Positions 33,628-45,722 of a stretch of DNA of 64,000 bases are shown here, piece by piece. A program made the position numbers and the translations under genes. Every line of letters begins with the position of its first letter. The stretch's first letter is position 1. Source of the stretch: Mytilus galloprovincialis. Lineage: Eukaryota > Mollusca > Bivalvia > Mytilida > Mytilidae. Location of the stretch: positions 91,896,416 to 91,960,415 of the forward strand of contig NC_134840.1 of assembly GCF_965363235.1 (NCBI RefSeq), read 5' to 3'. The notes under the pieces were generated by a model that ran no database searches, had not been told where the DNA came from, and worked only from the letters and a program-made list of their open reading frames with translations.

Positions 33628-33738
33628 GTACCTTCTTTCCCGGAGTGGTTCAATTTGATCTATGACAACGATCCAGCTGTGTACACATACCATCTGAGAG
33701 ATGATTTAGACAGATCAGACATTACAATCATTGCTTAA
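33628..33738 (+). pseudogene. Transposase-like gene, last exon (end of Tudor-like barrel)
   Basis: 37 codons including the stop, starting VPSFPEWFNLIYDNDP and ending DITIIA. Preceded by TTATTTTTAG. Phase 0 matches the donor at 33016, so the barrel domain is split between two exons. The presence of an intron argues against a processed copy. Confidence 0.65.
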
Positions 33739-34924
33739 CTTTAAGAGTTTTATGATTTAAAGAATATTTCAAAATCAAAGTTTTTTTATTATTATTATGA
33801 AGATCAGCATCCTTAAAATTTGACAGCACGTATGGTAGAAAAATACACTAAATTTCCTTGTCGTGTCCCTTTTATGCCACAATATAGAAGTAATAAAGGA
33901 TATGTGGAAATGCTATACACATATAATACTCAACCATTGAAATAGTTTGTTTACAAGTATTTTGGAGTCACACTGAGCTATTCAAACAAGTGGAATCCTA
34001 AGCATTGAATGGACCTGGGGGAAAAAGTGACGATCTACAGTCCATGATCTGTGGCAATTTATCATATATGGTGTTCTTTCACTGCCTAAATAAATAGAGT
34101 TGCATTTTTGGTTGCTGTCTGTCTCTAATAACTGCTTGATTGAGTCAGTTCCCTTTACACTAATAGATATTTGGTATACATAACAACAGCATGAACACAC
34201 TGTTCTTGTATTGTAGACACAATCTCAGTTTTCATACATGTCGTCTGTCAATGGACATGTATTTATAAGTAATTTTATGAGAGAAAAAAACATGGGTTGA
34301 GGTGTGTTATGTTTTAATGGACATTATTTGATTCACATTGAACCATATTTTGTAAGTTTGGACTCTTAGTATTATATCTATACAATTCTACAGAAACTGG
34401 ATTTTCCGGCAGAAAGTTTAGAGTTTTCAATAACATTTGAGTGACAGTATTCGTGAACTATAAGAAGTATGGAAATAAAACTGGTACCATTGAATTGCAT
34501 TTTTCAAGAGCTTTACTTTGATATATATATGCATATACTCCTGAAATGTTTTGAAAAATGTCTGACAGCGCTACTACCAATGACTGAATGAGTGGCACAC
34601 AAATTTGCATACAGGTGTAAATATGTCTATTGGTTCATTATTGTAAACGTGTTACTTTGAGGTTACCCACAACATCTCAATGTCAAATGCATACAATTTA
34701 AAACGAAAGTAGTAGAAAATGTTATTGGCTAAATGTCCTACTTACATTTTTACTACTTTCTTTTTGAATATATAAGCTGACTAATAGTGAGTAATACATG
34801 TAAATAACTTGTCATGAAATAGGTGTTTCAAATCATAAAAAGAACAGATAAATTATGCATCAACTATGATAACAGCTGGATAATGATGATAGTGCATGTA
34901 CTATAGTATGATTTTGCAAACCAT
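33739..34924. other. Intergenic, no recognised feature
   Basis: AT-rich DNA between the transposase-like gene and the Mutator-like element. No coding stretch, inverted repeat or known repeat family was recognised. Confidence 0.5.
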
Positions 34925-34933
34925 ATCAATATT

Positions 34934-36345
34934 GGCAGTGTCTGCGCGTACCCACATGTGGGTACGAATAGTCAAATTGCCGGTCCTGGCTGCACGTACC
35001 CACATCCGGTTTTCTATTAAAATGCCATCGGATCGGGAATGAAACGTGAAATATATACGGAAATTATCGATAATATGGGGATTTCGTGTAGAACGAGTAA
35101 AGAGTATGAAAAATTATATTAAATTTTTCAAATTGTATTTATTAAATAATTATAGATTATCGGTGATCATCTCAACGACATTGATTTTCTCGCTTGAGCC
35201 GGGACGGCGAAAGCGAGAAAGGCAATCGAGTTGAGATGAACAATGATAATCTTTTTATCGCTATTTTACATATGAAGACGTTGTCAATTTCATGTTAATT
35301 TCATGTTAATTTCGTTAGCACCGCCACGTGCATGCTTAGTTTCTTAATCTAGCGATAATTTTCCATCTCAAGCGAGTAGCATGATATGAAAATTCTCATA
35401 AAAAAAGATCAAAGGAAAAATGCACAAAATAGCGATAATGATACATAATAAACATTGCAAAATTAAATGCACAATGATGGAAAATGAAACTGTACAGTCC
35501 CTGCTGTAAAAGAAAAACATGATAGAAATTAATACTATTATAAAATTTTAATAATTTAAAAATGTACCCATATGATATTTTAAAATAATCTTTTAGTAAA
35601 ATGTAAAACAGAAACTGAAATTTTAAAATATATAAAACTACTAAATCACAATCAGGTTTTGTCCATCTTTAGTTACGCCAAGTTTAATGTGGAAAGGACA
35701 TTCCACTTGGAAAGTACTAAAAATTAGACATATTCTTAATATCATGAACGAGTTACAATACAAAAAATAGAAGTTATCGACAATAAATAAAAACTTAATT
35801 GAAACGCGGCAAATTCGCTTAAAAACTACAATTTAAAAAAAATATCTTGTATTAGGCCTTTTTCCTGTCAAATTTGTTTGGAATTTTTTCCCACCAAGAA
35901 TGCAGGAAAAATTTATACTGTTGTACTTTAAATCTTCTTTAATTTTTGTGCTCCCGGTTCTTCTTTTCTCTGCGGCTGCTATAGATTCCGAATTTCTTTT
36001 ATACAATTGTATAAAATTTAACGCCTAATAGTTCTGTACAAATTTTTCTAATTCATGATAAGTCTGAAATGTCTTCCCCACAGTTATAATATCACTCTCT
36101 TCCATTTTAAGAATATTTACTAACTGAGAAAAAAATGTTCATTTACCTATATATATATGTGTATATTTATATTTTTCTGATTAGCTTTAATCAATTTATT
36201 CACTAATTGCAACAAATTCCGTATATATTTCACGTTTCATTCCCAATCCGACGGCATTTTAATAGAAAATCGGATGTGGGTACGCGCAGCCAAGACCGGG
36301 AATTTGACTATTCGTACCCGCATGCGGGTACGCGCAGACACTGCC
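34934..36345. mobile_element. Mutator-like (MULE) non-autonomous DNA transposon
   Basis: Terminal inverted repeats of about 125 bp (34934-35060 and 36222-36345) beginning GGCAGTGTCTGCGCGTACCC, flanked by a perfect 9-bp target duplication ATCAATATT (34925-34933 and 36346-36354). Long inverted repeats and a 9-bp duplication are the Mutator pattern. Each repeat contains a perfect 20-bp palindrome. No transposase frame is present; the short frames inside have no coding character. Confidence 0.85.
35154..35253. repeat. 100-bp inverted repeat inside the MULE
   Basis: Arms of about 42 bp: AGATTATCGGTGATCATCTC...TTCTCGCTT at left, and its partner AAGCGAGAAAGGC...GATGAACAATGATAATCT at right, with a GC-rich loop of about 15 nt (gagccgggacggcga). 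Either a small MITE that inserted into the MULE or a structural part of it. Confidence 0.65.
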
Positions 36346-36354
36346 ATCAATATT

Positions 36355-38388
36355 TTAGTATAGCGTCTCTCGCTAAAAATATTTATTCATGATTTTGTAT
36401 TTTGTTTTGTTTTATAGAGGTTTAGCAGTGAGTAATAGGAAAGTTTCCTTTTTTTCTTTTTGCTTTAACGTTTATCACAGATAAACTGATCTCTGAACAA
36501 AACTTACCAGTAATTAAATCTTTGTATCACTTTTTTCTCGATTCTTGGAATTCCTCTACTTTCGTTTCTGTATTTTAGCTTCCGGTCCAGTCAGACTTTC
36601 ACTAAAGACCCAAACGTTCATTTTATGGTATAAATACCTATTACAAAGGACTACAAATTTTCAAATACTTACCCCAGTTTAATAGGCTATTAGGCCTATC
36701 CGGTTAATGTCATCTTTTCACAAGATTTTTTCCTGTATAAAAGAAAACAATTAGAATACTATATGACTTACTTGACCTGAGCTACCATTGATTTTTAGGA
36801 GGGCGGATATATCTCAAAAACTAAAGCATTTAGAGGAAATCAGATAAGATGTTAAGTATTCAATTGTACCTGCTATAAAAATTATCCCCAACATTGGGTA
36901 TCTGATTTTTAGTTTATCTTTATTCTCAGGCCTGAATTGGTGGTTGTTGATTGTTTTTGTATTCTGTCATATTTTTTTCAAAGGCAAAAATGCATTTTAC
37001 CCCATATTATATGATCCATTTCAGCCATAGTGTCTATGTTTCTTGACATACAAGGAAATCAAATATAAAATGTATACCATAAGTCTGGATACTCTGAAAC
37101 TCATACAACCTAAGTTTGTTTGATTTCAAATTTATGGATTTTCTTTGGAGCTTTTTTTTTCTCCTTTTGGTGCAAAAATGCCATGTTTAGTTTTTTTTAA
37201 AATTTGATATTACCTCTATTTCTCGTTTTAATTCAATAGAGTAAAAAATGGATGCTTCTTTTAAATGCAGACTGCAAGCTTAAATGAACGGTCACCCCAT
37301 TTTTTTATTTTATTTCTCTATTAGAATCTAAATATATAATAAAGTTTTTTTATAAAAAAAATATCAAAATCCTATATTTAAAAAAAAAAATTGATACAAG
37401 AATGTACAGAAGAACAGGAAATTTGTTTTTACAAAATTTCCTACTAGATACTAGCTTTTGATTATAAACAAACTTCTGTCCAAATTTGGTAGGATAGTTT
37501 AAGAAAGTTATTAAAATTTCAGAAACTTTAACTGCAGAGTAAATATTTGTGGACACCGCCAACGAAATGTAAGATGGCTATGTCTCACAACTAGATCTTT
37601 TCCTACCCATTTTATTTTACGCAATGTTATATAAGGGAGAAAACATTTAAATTCAAGGGGGAGGGTTTAAAATGTTTTTTTGTTTTGAATCAGATTTAAA
37701 AAAAAAATTAACACTATCAATCATTTTTTTTTTTTTTACATTACATTACAAATTTTAAGTGTGGGGAAAATCTTATTTAAGAGTGTTTTTTTGTTGTCAT
37801 CTGCTTGATCACAATATTGTTTCATCAAATTGGAGATCAGAATATTTTTTTTGAAAATTAAACAACATACACACCTGACCCCCTCTGAAGTTAGATGGTA
37901 TTTCCCTTACAATTTGATAACACCAATTGTCTATTGTTTTCTGGAGTAAGAGAAGTGAAATTATCAGATTTTTTTCACATGTGTAATCAACAGTTTTTAT
38001 TCAATAGAATATTGAACATTTTACCACGTCCAATTATTAGGTTTTTCCACTATTGTATTTGACAAATGTTCTGATTATTTTTTTCTTTCTTCCACCAAGT
38101 TTTGTTCTTGGGTGTAACTTTTTTTTTGCAATAATATGTCGCTAAAATATTTAGTATATGTTTATGTACAGTTTATGTGCTTTTCTTTTGGACCCTGCTT
38201 AACCGAAATTATTTACTTTGTAAGAGTTATCTCTCAATTTAAACACTGTTTTTCTTGTACGCATCTGCATGAACCCATTTACTTCGCAACCATAAAAGAA
38301 ATTGACAAATTTATTTTTCCAAATGGCTTGTTAAATCCTGAGTATACTTCAATCAATAGTTTTTTCCCAATTCCCGTGATTAATTCTA
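36355..38388. other. Intergenic with diverged repeat fragments
   Basis: No gene. At 36770-36980 there is a diverged, inverted fragment of the AGAGGCTCT-family module (aaaactaaagcatttagaggaaatc). At 37155-37375 lies the second copy of the repeat seen at 16360-16620. The rest is AT-rich with T and A runs. Confidence 0.5.
37155..37375. repeat. Dispersed repeat shared with 16360-16620
   Basis: Carries 'tgcaaaaatgccat', 'aaatgaacggtcacccc' and 'ataaagttt' in the same order as the first copy. No coding or terminal structure. Confidence 0.5.
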
Positions 38389-38682
38389 TAAGGGAGCTAC
38401 CATTTGATTTTTATGTGGGGGGGGGGGGGCTAGGATGAAAAATTTTGTCCTGCATTTTTTTTAGCTGTAATCTCTGTCCTGCCTTTTTATTTTTCACTCT
38501 GTTCGGTCCTGCCTTTTCTTTTTTTTAGTTTATCCCGACTTTTTTTTACCTAAATTGTCGTCCCTTTTTTTTTTTTTTGCAAGTCTCTCATCCTGCCTTT
38601 TTTAACTCAAAACTCCTGTCCTGCCTATTTTTTTCAAATTTCATCCTAGCCCCCCCCTAAAAATCAAATGGTAGCTCCCTAA
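38389..38682. mobile_element. MITE with AGGGAGCTACCATTTG ends
   Basis: Inverted ends share AGGGAGCTACCATTTGATTT, then a G run (or C run) and CTAGGATGAAA; about 45 bp per arm. Flanking TA on both sides fits a TA target duplication, though the exact outer bases are ambiguous. The interior repeats 'tcctgccttttt' several times. Confidence 0.65.
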
Positions 38683-38819
38683 TAAGAGATCCCCGTTGTC
38701 TCTCTAGGATGGGCATACATTTTTTTAGCAGAAGGAACAAATGTATCTGTGTAATGTGTGTAAACTAAGTTTTTTAAAATCATTTATAATATTTAATTTG
38801 TTGTTAAGCTAAATACTTT

Positions 38820-40660
38820 GATGTCAGAAGTTATTTGACATGAGTGATAAACAAATGTAACTCATCTATTATAAGTGAGAAAGGATATCTTGATTTGAGG
38901 TTCTTGATCCACCAAAAAATAATGGTGTCAAGGTCAAAGGTCAAAGTGATTTTTCTAAATTGTGCATAGTGTGTGTCTCTTGTCTGATATTATAAAAGTA
39001 CACATAAAAGAACTAATGAATATTTGGGTTGTTGAAATGAACAGATAATACATTATTGTTATTGTCCCTTTATACATGTTAAAAATTAATGGTAGATAGA
39101 ATATAACTTCATTGCCATACATGATGAAGCCATTTGTAGTGTCTACAAAGAGTACAAAGAGTTGAGTGACACATGAGCTTGGAAAATTTATCATCTGGAA
39201 ATGACCTTGTGCAAACCGGCAGTAGCTTTTTTTTGGTACAAAACAAGGAAATACACAGAAACTATATATTTAGAATCAGCATACAAAAACCTTAAATTGA
39301 GTCCTGAAGTCACCTTATGTTAATAGGAAGTAGCTTATTATCTCCAAGTATATAGAAACCAAATATTTTCAGAATCAGTTTAAATAAGCTATCTTATGAC
39401 ACCAGATGTGACTTTCTGTAAAACAATTAAGTGCATGGTTGATTATCTACACTTATTCTAAGTGAAACTACATACAAACAATATATTTTTGGAATCAAGT
39501 CCATAGAAAGCTTATTTAATGAGGCCTTTTAGTGATATTTTCTGAACAAAAGTAACAAAATATTATGTCAATAATCCTAAATATATAGCTTTACAACAAG
39601 TATCACATAAACTTATAATGATCCAAGAAAATGGAGTCAATGTCAGCTGGTCAGATAAACCAAACCAGAAATACATGTATGATGAGCACCGTACCATCAT
39701 TCCATACAGCAAATATAGTGGACCCATTGATTTATAGTGTCTTAGAAATGAATTTAACCAGTAAAATTTAACATTAACCAATGAACATGAAAAAGAGGTC
39801 ACGGTCAGAGGAACTGTACAACATGTACAAGACAGACATGTACACCTTACAATCTATATGCATTAAATATAGTTAACAAATTGCCTATAGTAACTAAGAA
39901 AAAAACTGTACCATGAAAACTTAACCTTGTCCAATGAACAATGAAAGAGATCAAAGTCAGATAACACCTGCCAGTTTGATATGGACAACTTATAATCATT
40001 CCATACACCAAATATAGAAGACCTATTGATTAAAAGGTATCTGAGAAATGGACCCAACTACAAAAACTGGTTAACCTGTTTGCTGATCCTAAAATGAGGT
40101 TGAGGTCAGTTGAAATAAACAAGGGACCTTGCAAGGCACATACATACTTAATATACATTGTAGTTATCCTATTATTCATAATACGAAGGAAAATGAGGTC
40201 AAGGACAATGGACATATGACAGATGAAAACATCATAACATACCATAAATCATTTATATACAAAGTATGAATCATCCAGGTATTTTACCTTCTAAAATATA
40301 AATGCACCCATAGTAGACTCAACAAAAGCCATGGAAAATTAAAAAAATGTGTATGAGTACATGAATGCTAAAGCTTTCGGAGCTAAAAAGGTCAAGAATG
40401 GTGAATGACTCACAACCCTAATTTGAACTCTGTTGTGGTTCTTAGCATTGTATATGAGTTTCAAATATTTAGATGAGACAAACTTTTCCAGGCTATATAT
40501 AGAATGGTTAGTCACTCTCTGCCCAAATTCACTCTGTCTGCCAGTTTTAATTCTTACCATGAGCATATTGTATGAGTTTCATCAAATTTGGATGAGAAAA
40601 ACTTACATTATGACAAAAATTAGACTTATGGATTGACAGACAGTCAAGGGGAACACTTAA
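38820..40660 (-). repeat. Dispersed tandem-module repeat (second copy of the 4150-5400 family)
   Basis: Imperfect modules of roughly 150 bp, each in reverse containing versions of 'gtacatgtctg', 'gacctcattttcatggttcattg', 'actatatttg' and 'gtatggaatgattgtaagg'. They match the plus-strand modules at 4380-4760. Reading frames inside are shadows of these modules. Confidence 0.65.
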
Positions 40661-42085
40661 TGCACCTGCTGCTGATCAATCACAGCCTAATTGTAGCCAA
40701 AATTTGGCAAAATCTATAATTGGTATGGGATGGCCAATGGGGTGTTGTCCAATTTGGAAATGAACTGACATTTTATGATCTACTTTCATCATTTCTACAA
40801 TATTACCACTAGAAACCTTCATGAGAACAACTATACAGATGAGTAAGAATAGCAGCTACCCACATCGTTTATAACTTTATTGACTAACTTTCACTTTTAA
40901 CTATACTATTTTCCTATTTTACTTTCACTTTCTATTTATATCTATAACGTTGTCATAACAAGTCTATTGTTCGGTGAACCACACAACCTCAAAATTTGTA
41001 CTTCACTGTTTGATTTCATATGTAATATCGTCCTGGAGATTACTATTACTGTAGATACTTCAATTGTCTGGTTTTCCTGAGGGTTTTTTCCTGTGTTTTT
41101 TTGTCATTCAATACCCAATTCTCTCCAATAAACCGATATACTAATTTGTTTAAAACTTTTATAGATTATATAATTGCTCATTTCCATTTTTCTATGAGGG
41201 AAATAAAAATTTACCCTTGTAGGTTTTCATACTAACACAACTCTATAAAATATCAAATTCAAAATAATCTTTAGAGAGTTTTATATTATAAAAAGTAAAT
41301 CATCCCGTATTGTAGTAAAACTTTCATCCCAAAACAAAGATGTTTTCATGTTGTATATAAACCATCTATACAGTGGATATCTGGCATGGCATACAACACA
41401 ATAGAAGAGACATGATTATCTGTCAAATATGTATCAAAAGTAATAATTTTACAATGTTATACCTTGCTTTTTAGTAAAAAACAAACATCCGATCTATCCA
41501 ACACTTTCTGTTTTGATGAATGAAAATCTTTACATTAATTGTGAGATAGGGTTTACCCATAAAATGGCAATTTGAATATCTTTACAAAATCAATAATTGA
41601 AAGAAGTAATTTTTGTTAAAGTTTTTATAAATCAAATTTTGTACAATATCTTTCAACAGACATATAACAAATACTAAAAATATCAAGAAAACATGGTGAA
41701 AACAATTGTTGCACCAACTTGAAAGGAATAAAATAATATGATTACACAAGGTGTACATGAAGTTCCTCTGATAATGAAAAAAGACATTTATTCCATATAT
41801 TGCATTATATCATAAATAAAATCAGTTCTACAAGAAATGCAACTACCTGTTGCAAATTCTCTTCATGTGAAATATAAGACATAAGCAAGTTTATAAACAA
41901 ATTCAACAATCAAAGTAATGTTTTCTGAGGAGGGAAAACTACATATTTTTTGCACATATTATCTTTGAATAAAAGAACAATATGACAATTATAACATCAT
42001 GATTTTAATCTTGTACCAAGTTAATTCAACCCATAAAAAACATATCTTATCTTTAAAATAAACTGTCAACAGTCAGAAAAAACAA
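40661..42085. other. Intergenic, no recognised feature
   Basis: AT-rich DNA with no coding stretch or known repeat that I can recognise. Confidence 0.5.
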
Positions 42086-43410
42086 CTAGAGGCTCTAAAG
42101 AGCCTGTGTCGCTCACCTTTGTCTATGTGAATATTAAACAAAGGACGCAGATAGATTAGTGACAAAATTATGTTTTGGTGATGGTGATGTGTTTGTACAT
42201 CTTTCTTTACTGAACATTCTTGCTGCTTACAATTATCTCTATCTATAATGAACTTGGCCCAGTAGTTTCAGTGGAAAATGTTAATAAAAATTTACAAATT
42301 TTATGAAAATTGTTAAAAATTGACTATGAAGGACAATAACTCCTTAGGGGGTCAATTGATCATTTTGGTCATGTTGACTTATTTTTAGGTCTTACTTTGC
42401 TGTACATTATTGCTGTTCACTGTTTATCTCTATCTATAATAATAATATTCAAGATAATAACCAAAAATAGCAAAATTTCCTTAAAATTACCAATTCAGGG
42501 GCAGCAACCTATCAAACAGGTTGTTCCATCCATCTGAAAATTTCAGGGCAGATAGATCTTGACCTGATAAACAATTTAACTGCAGTCAGATTTAATCTAA
42601 ATGCTTTTGTTTTTGAGTTATAAGCCAAAAAACGCATTTTACCCCTATGTTCAATTTTCGCCGTGGCGGTCATCTTGGTTAAATGGCCGGGTCACCTGAC
42701 ACATTTTTTAAACTAGATATCTAAAAGATGATTGTGGCCAAGTTTGGTTTAATTTGGCCCAGTAGTTTTAGAGGAGAAGATTTTTGTAAAAGATTACTAA
42801 GATTTATGAAAAATGGTTAAAAATTGACTATAAAGGGCAATTACTCCTAAAGGGGTCAATTGAACGTTTCAGCCATGTTGACTTATTTGTAAATCTTACT
42901 TTGCTGAACAATATTGCTGTTTACAGTTTATCTCTATATAATAGTATTCAAGATAATAACAAACAAGAATGTGTCCTCAGTACATGAATGCCCCACTAGC
43001 ACTATCATTTTCTATGTTCATTGGACCGTGAAATTGGAGTAAAATCTCTAATTTGGCATTAAAATTAGAAAGATTATATCATAAGGAACATGTGTACCAA
43101 GTTTGAAGTCGATTGGACTTCAACTTCATCAAAAACTACCTTGACCAAAAACTTTAACCTGAAGCAGGACAGACGGACGAACGGACGCACAGACCAGAAT
43201 ACATAATGCCCCTCTACTAATGTAGGTGGGGCATAAAAATAGCCAAATTTCCTTAAAATTGTCAATTCAGTAGCAGCGACCCAACAATGCCTGATTCATC
43301 TGAAAATTTCAGGGCAGATATATCTTGAACTTTTAAACAATTTACCCTATGTCAGATTTGCTCTAAATGCTTGGTTTTTGAGTTATAAGCCTTTGGGCCA
43401 GGTGAGCTAA
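42086..43410 (-). mobile_element. AGAGGCTCT-family element, copy 3, carrying a nested GCCCC element
   Basis: Left end CTAGAGGCTCTAAAGAGCCT and right end CAGGTGAGCTAA match the copies at 10371 and 13301, with the same internal modules (42300-42640, 42790-42960). It is interrupted at 42961-43239 by an ATGCCCCAC-family element, and its 5' end is shortened: the left arm of the 5' hairpin and the microsatellite are missing. Confidence 0.7.
42961..43239 (-). mobile_element. ATGCCCCAC-family element, copy 1 (nested)
   Basis: Starts AACAAGAATGTGTCCTCAG (weak hairpin GTGTCCTcagTACA), then ATGCCCCAC, one module with 'gattggacttcaacttcatc' and 'aaaactaccttgacca', a GGACGGAC-type microsatellite (43170-43195), and ends GGTGGGGCATAAAAAT. 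Further copies: 51032-51312, 54641-55113, 58243-59248, 63932-64000. The frame across its inverted copies is a shadow. Confidence 0.7.
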
Positions 43411-44401
43411 AAAGTTATTAAAAAAAAACCTGCCAAATACCCTCCCATTGAGATATTTAGACATTGAGCCAACAAAGGTAAATATTTTGCACAAAATTTC
43501 TTTTTCAAAATATCTACTTTAGTATGACAATTACTTATATCATGCCAAAACTTGTAATGACCTTAAAAGTATGTTAAAAATTATCATGTTGTCAATTTTG
43601 TCATGTTAATTAAGACATCAAAGTGTACTCACAATGGACATTTGTGCATGTATATTACCAGATTATATCATCCTATAATTCATTAATAAATCAACGTAAT
43701 TTTGAATGGCTTGAATAATTGAACAATTTCAAGAGTCAAATACTAAAGACTTTTATTCTTACTCCCCTTTTTCACATAGGAAATGCAAAGTGATCCAAAA
43801 TTAAATTGAATACTTATTGTAAATTCAGAAATTATTGCCTGCATTTATTATTTATTATTCAGAATCTGAAATGATAAGTTAACCCCCTTTGAACATTTTT
43901 TTAACACTTTTACATTTCACAAATCTAGAATGACTTTCTTTGAAGTCGGGCCATGAAAATTATCCTGCTCCATTAAAAAATTGACTCAATTAACACAGTA
44001 TGTGGTGTAGTGTTAATGTCTAAACATATTGGTCACTTTTTATACTAAAAATGAAGTTTTGATACTGTGGCCAATACAGAAAATGTAATGCCTTCTTCTT
44101 ATATATTTTTAAATAGAACAGGCTCTACTATATTTTTTTATATTTATATGATAAAATCAGATGACAAAATAACAAAATAAAAGTTTCTATTTACAAATAA
44201 ACAATAACAAAGAAAAGGAATACTGATAGTAACAAATTTAAAAAGTACATGTAATTTGTGTCGTATGAATAAAATATATACAAAAGAACATCATCTGTAA
44301 TGATACAAAAATATAGGACAAAGCATTATACATGTAATGAATCTCTAAAAAAAATGCCATTTAATGAAGAAAAAAATAATCAGAAACCAAAATTTAGTTG
44401 A
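43411..44401. other. Intergenic, one MITE fragment
   Basis: No gene. At 43815-43870 is a one-ended fragment of the MITE seen at 6810-6998 (gtaaattcagaaattattg...gcatttattatt). Confidence 0.5.
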
Positions 44402-44408
44402 TTATACC

Positions 44409-45715
44409 ATGGAAGTATTATATTGACAGGAACTACAACGATTAATTAGCATTTATTTATAACCCGGGTAGCCCTGTAGAAAAGATATGGAAACTGTCTA
44501 ATTAGTACGCTGTTGTTAATTTCTTTTGTGACTATCTGCGATGCCGCAGTCCTAAATTGATCAGAGATACTTCTTATCAATCACATGGTTTTAATCGAGA
44601 CAGATTAACAATAGTACCTGTCGGAAAACACCTTTACTTATTTCAATTGCGTCAGTAGACCTTAATTCGTAAACAACGTATTTAAACAAATCGGCTGATG
44701 CATAAAAGATGAAAATCGGCCCAGAATTATTTATTTTACAATGATTTGAAATAGGGAGAGACATTATTTTATTAGTTTATGGGTGAAGTTAACAATAAAT
44801 ATATTTGATAAATATTAAGACTGTGAAGTTTAGAGTAATATATATGGTTAAGTTACTGGATGATCCTGAAAAGTAGAAATTTCCAGTTATCAATATGAAA
44901 ATTAATCGAGCAAGTACCAATCAACAAAATACAGCAGAAAAAAACAGAGATCTATAACTACATTATATAGCTAATTATGTAATACATTTATGTTCCATAA
45001 AATATGTACTATCCGACCAAATGATACTGGTAAATATTATTGAACCGTCGCACAAGAATTTATATAATGTCACCAAAAAATCCTCGAGTCCCAGTACTAA
45101 AAAAAAATCAACACATCCTGGTTTAGATGAACATTCGTATATACCAACCAATGATCTTATTCTAGATTTAGAGCGAAGCTTAATAATTCCTACATTTATC
45201 TAAAATCTCTTTTATCTTTTGATTTTATCAGAACGATCTTTTACAATCGTCTTAAATATGCAGGAAATATGTGTCACTCAGTGGTAAACACAGTAGTTAT
45301 CATTATGATTCACAACTTGCGATATATATTACATATAGTCAAATTTCTACCGAAAAATTAATCGACAAAAATAGGGCATTTATTCAATAAATTTGGTACA
45401 AATTTCCATCGTCAATGTATTTTTCCAAAGAATTAATGATGACTAGTATTAATCCATCAATCACTCAATGGGTACACATATGCAGATGTAAGGTAACGAA
45501 CTCTGCCGAGGTTTGCCGATTGCTGTTTCATAAGAATTTATCACAACTTTCTATTTCTTCGTTTATTTCCGTAATCCCGAAAGCAACCGAGAATGACAAT
45601 ATTGTAGGGTACCATGTTTCAAGCTAATTAACATGTCATTAAATTGCGCGCGGCATCGCAGATGAAACGTTTGAAGTTGGGTTGTAGTAGTTCCTGTCAA
45701 TATAATACTTCCATG
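44409..45715. mobile_element. Non-autonomous DNA transposon, 7-bp target duplication, superfamily unknown
   Basis: Inverted ends CATGGAAGTATTATATTGAC continuing AGGAACTAC at both sides, flanked by ATTATAC at 44402-44408 and 45716-45722. Subterminal motifs are also inverted (CTGCGATGCCGC at 44527-44538 and GCGGCATCGCAG at 45650-45661). The 1.3-kb interior has no recognisable transposase; short frames at 45021-45203 and 45415-45627 resemble nothing I know. A 7-bp duplication does not point clearly to one superfamily; an 8-bp class with one changed base is possible. Confidence 0.7.
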
Positions 45716-45722
45716 ATTATAC

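Larger units (their letters stand above)
30084..33738 (+). pseudogene. Decayed coiled-coil / transposase-like / Tudor-like gene with one intron
   Basis: Coding-quality sequence runs from about 30084 to a donor CAG/GTAAAG at 33016/33017, and resumes after acceptor TTTTTAG at 33628 to a stop at 33738. The 494-residue open part (30283-31767) has coiled coils (residues 35-210), a possible DNA-binding helical block (223-275), then acidic residues in TDET (D300) and MSDRAATE (D373) and a CGLH motif (419-422). Further on come RFNILF, AESVFGQLDNLLRSRP, another coiled coil and a small beta-barrel domain (WYHGKVISQ joined to FPEWFNLIYDND). The D, D, CxxH, E order resembles RNase-H-like transposases of hAT/CMC/KDZ type. 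Decay: an in-frame stop at about 30268, frameshifts near 31720, 32090 and 32725, and a TAA at 32407. The family name is not known to me. Confidence 0.7.
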
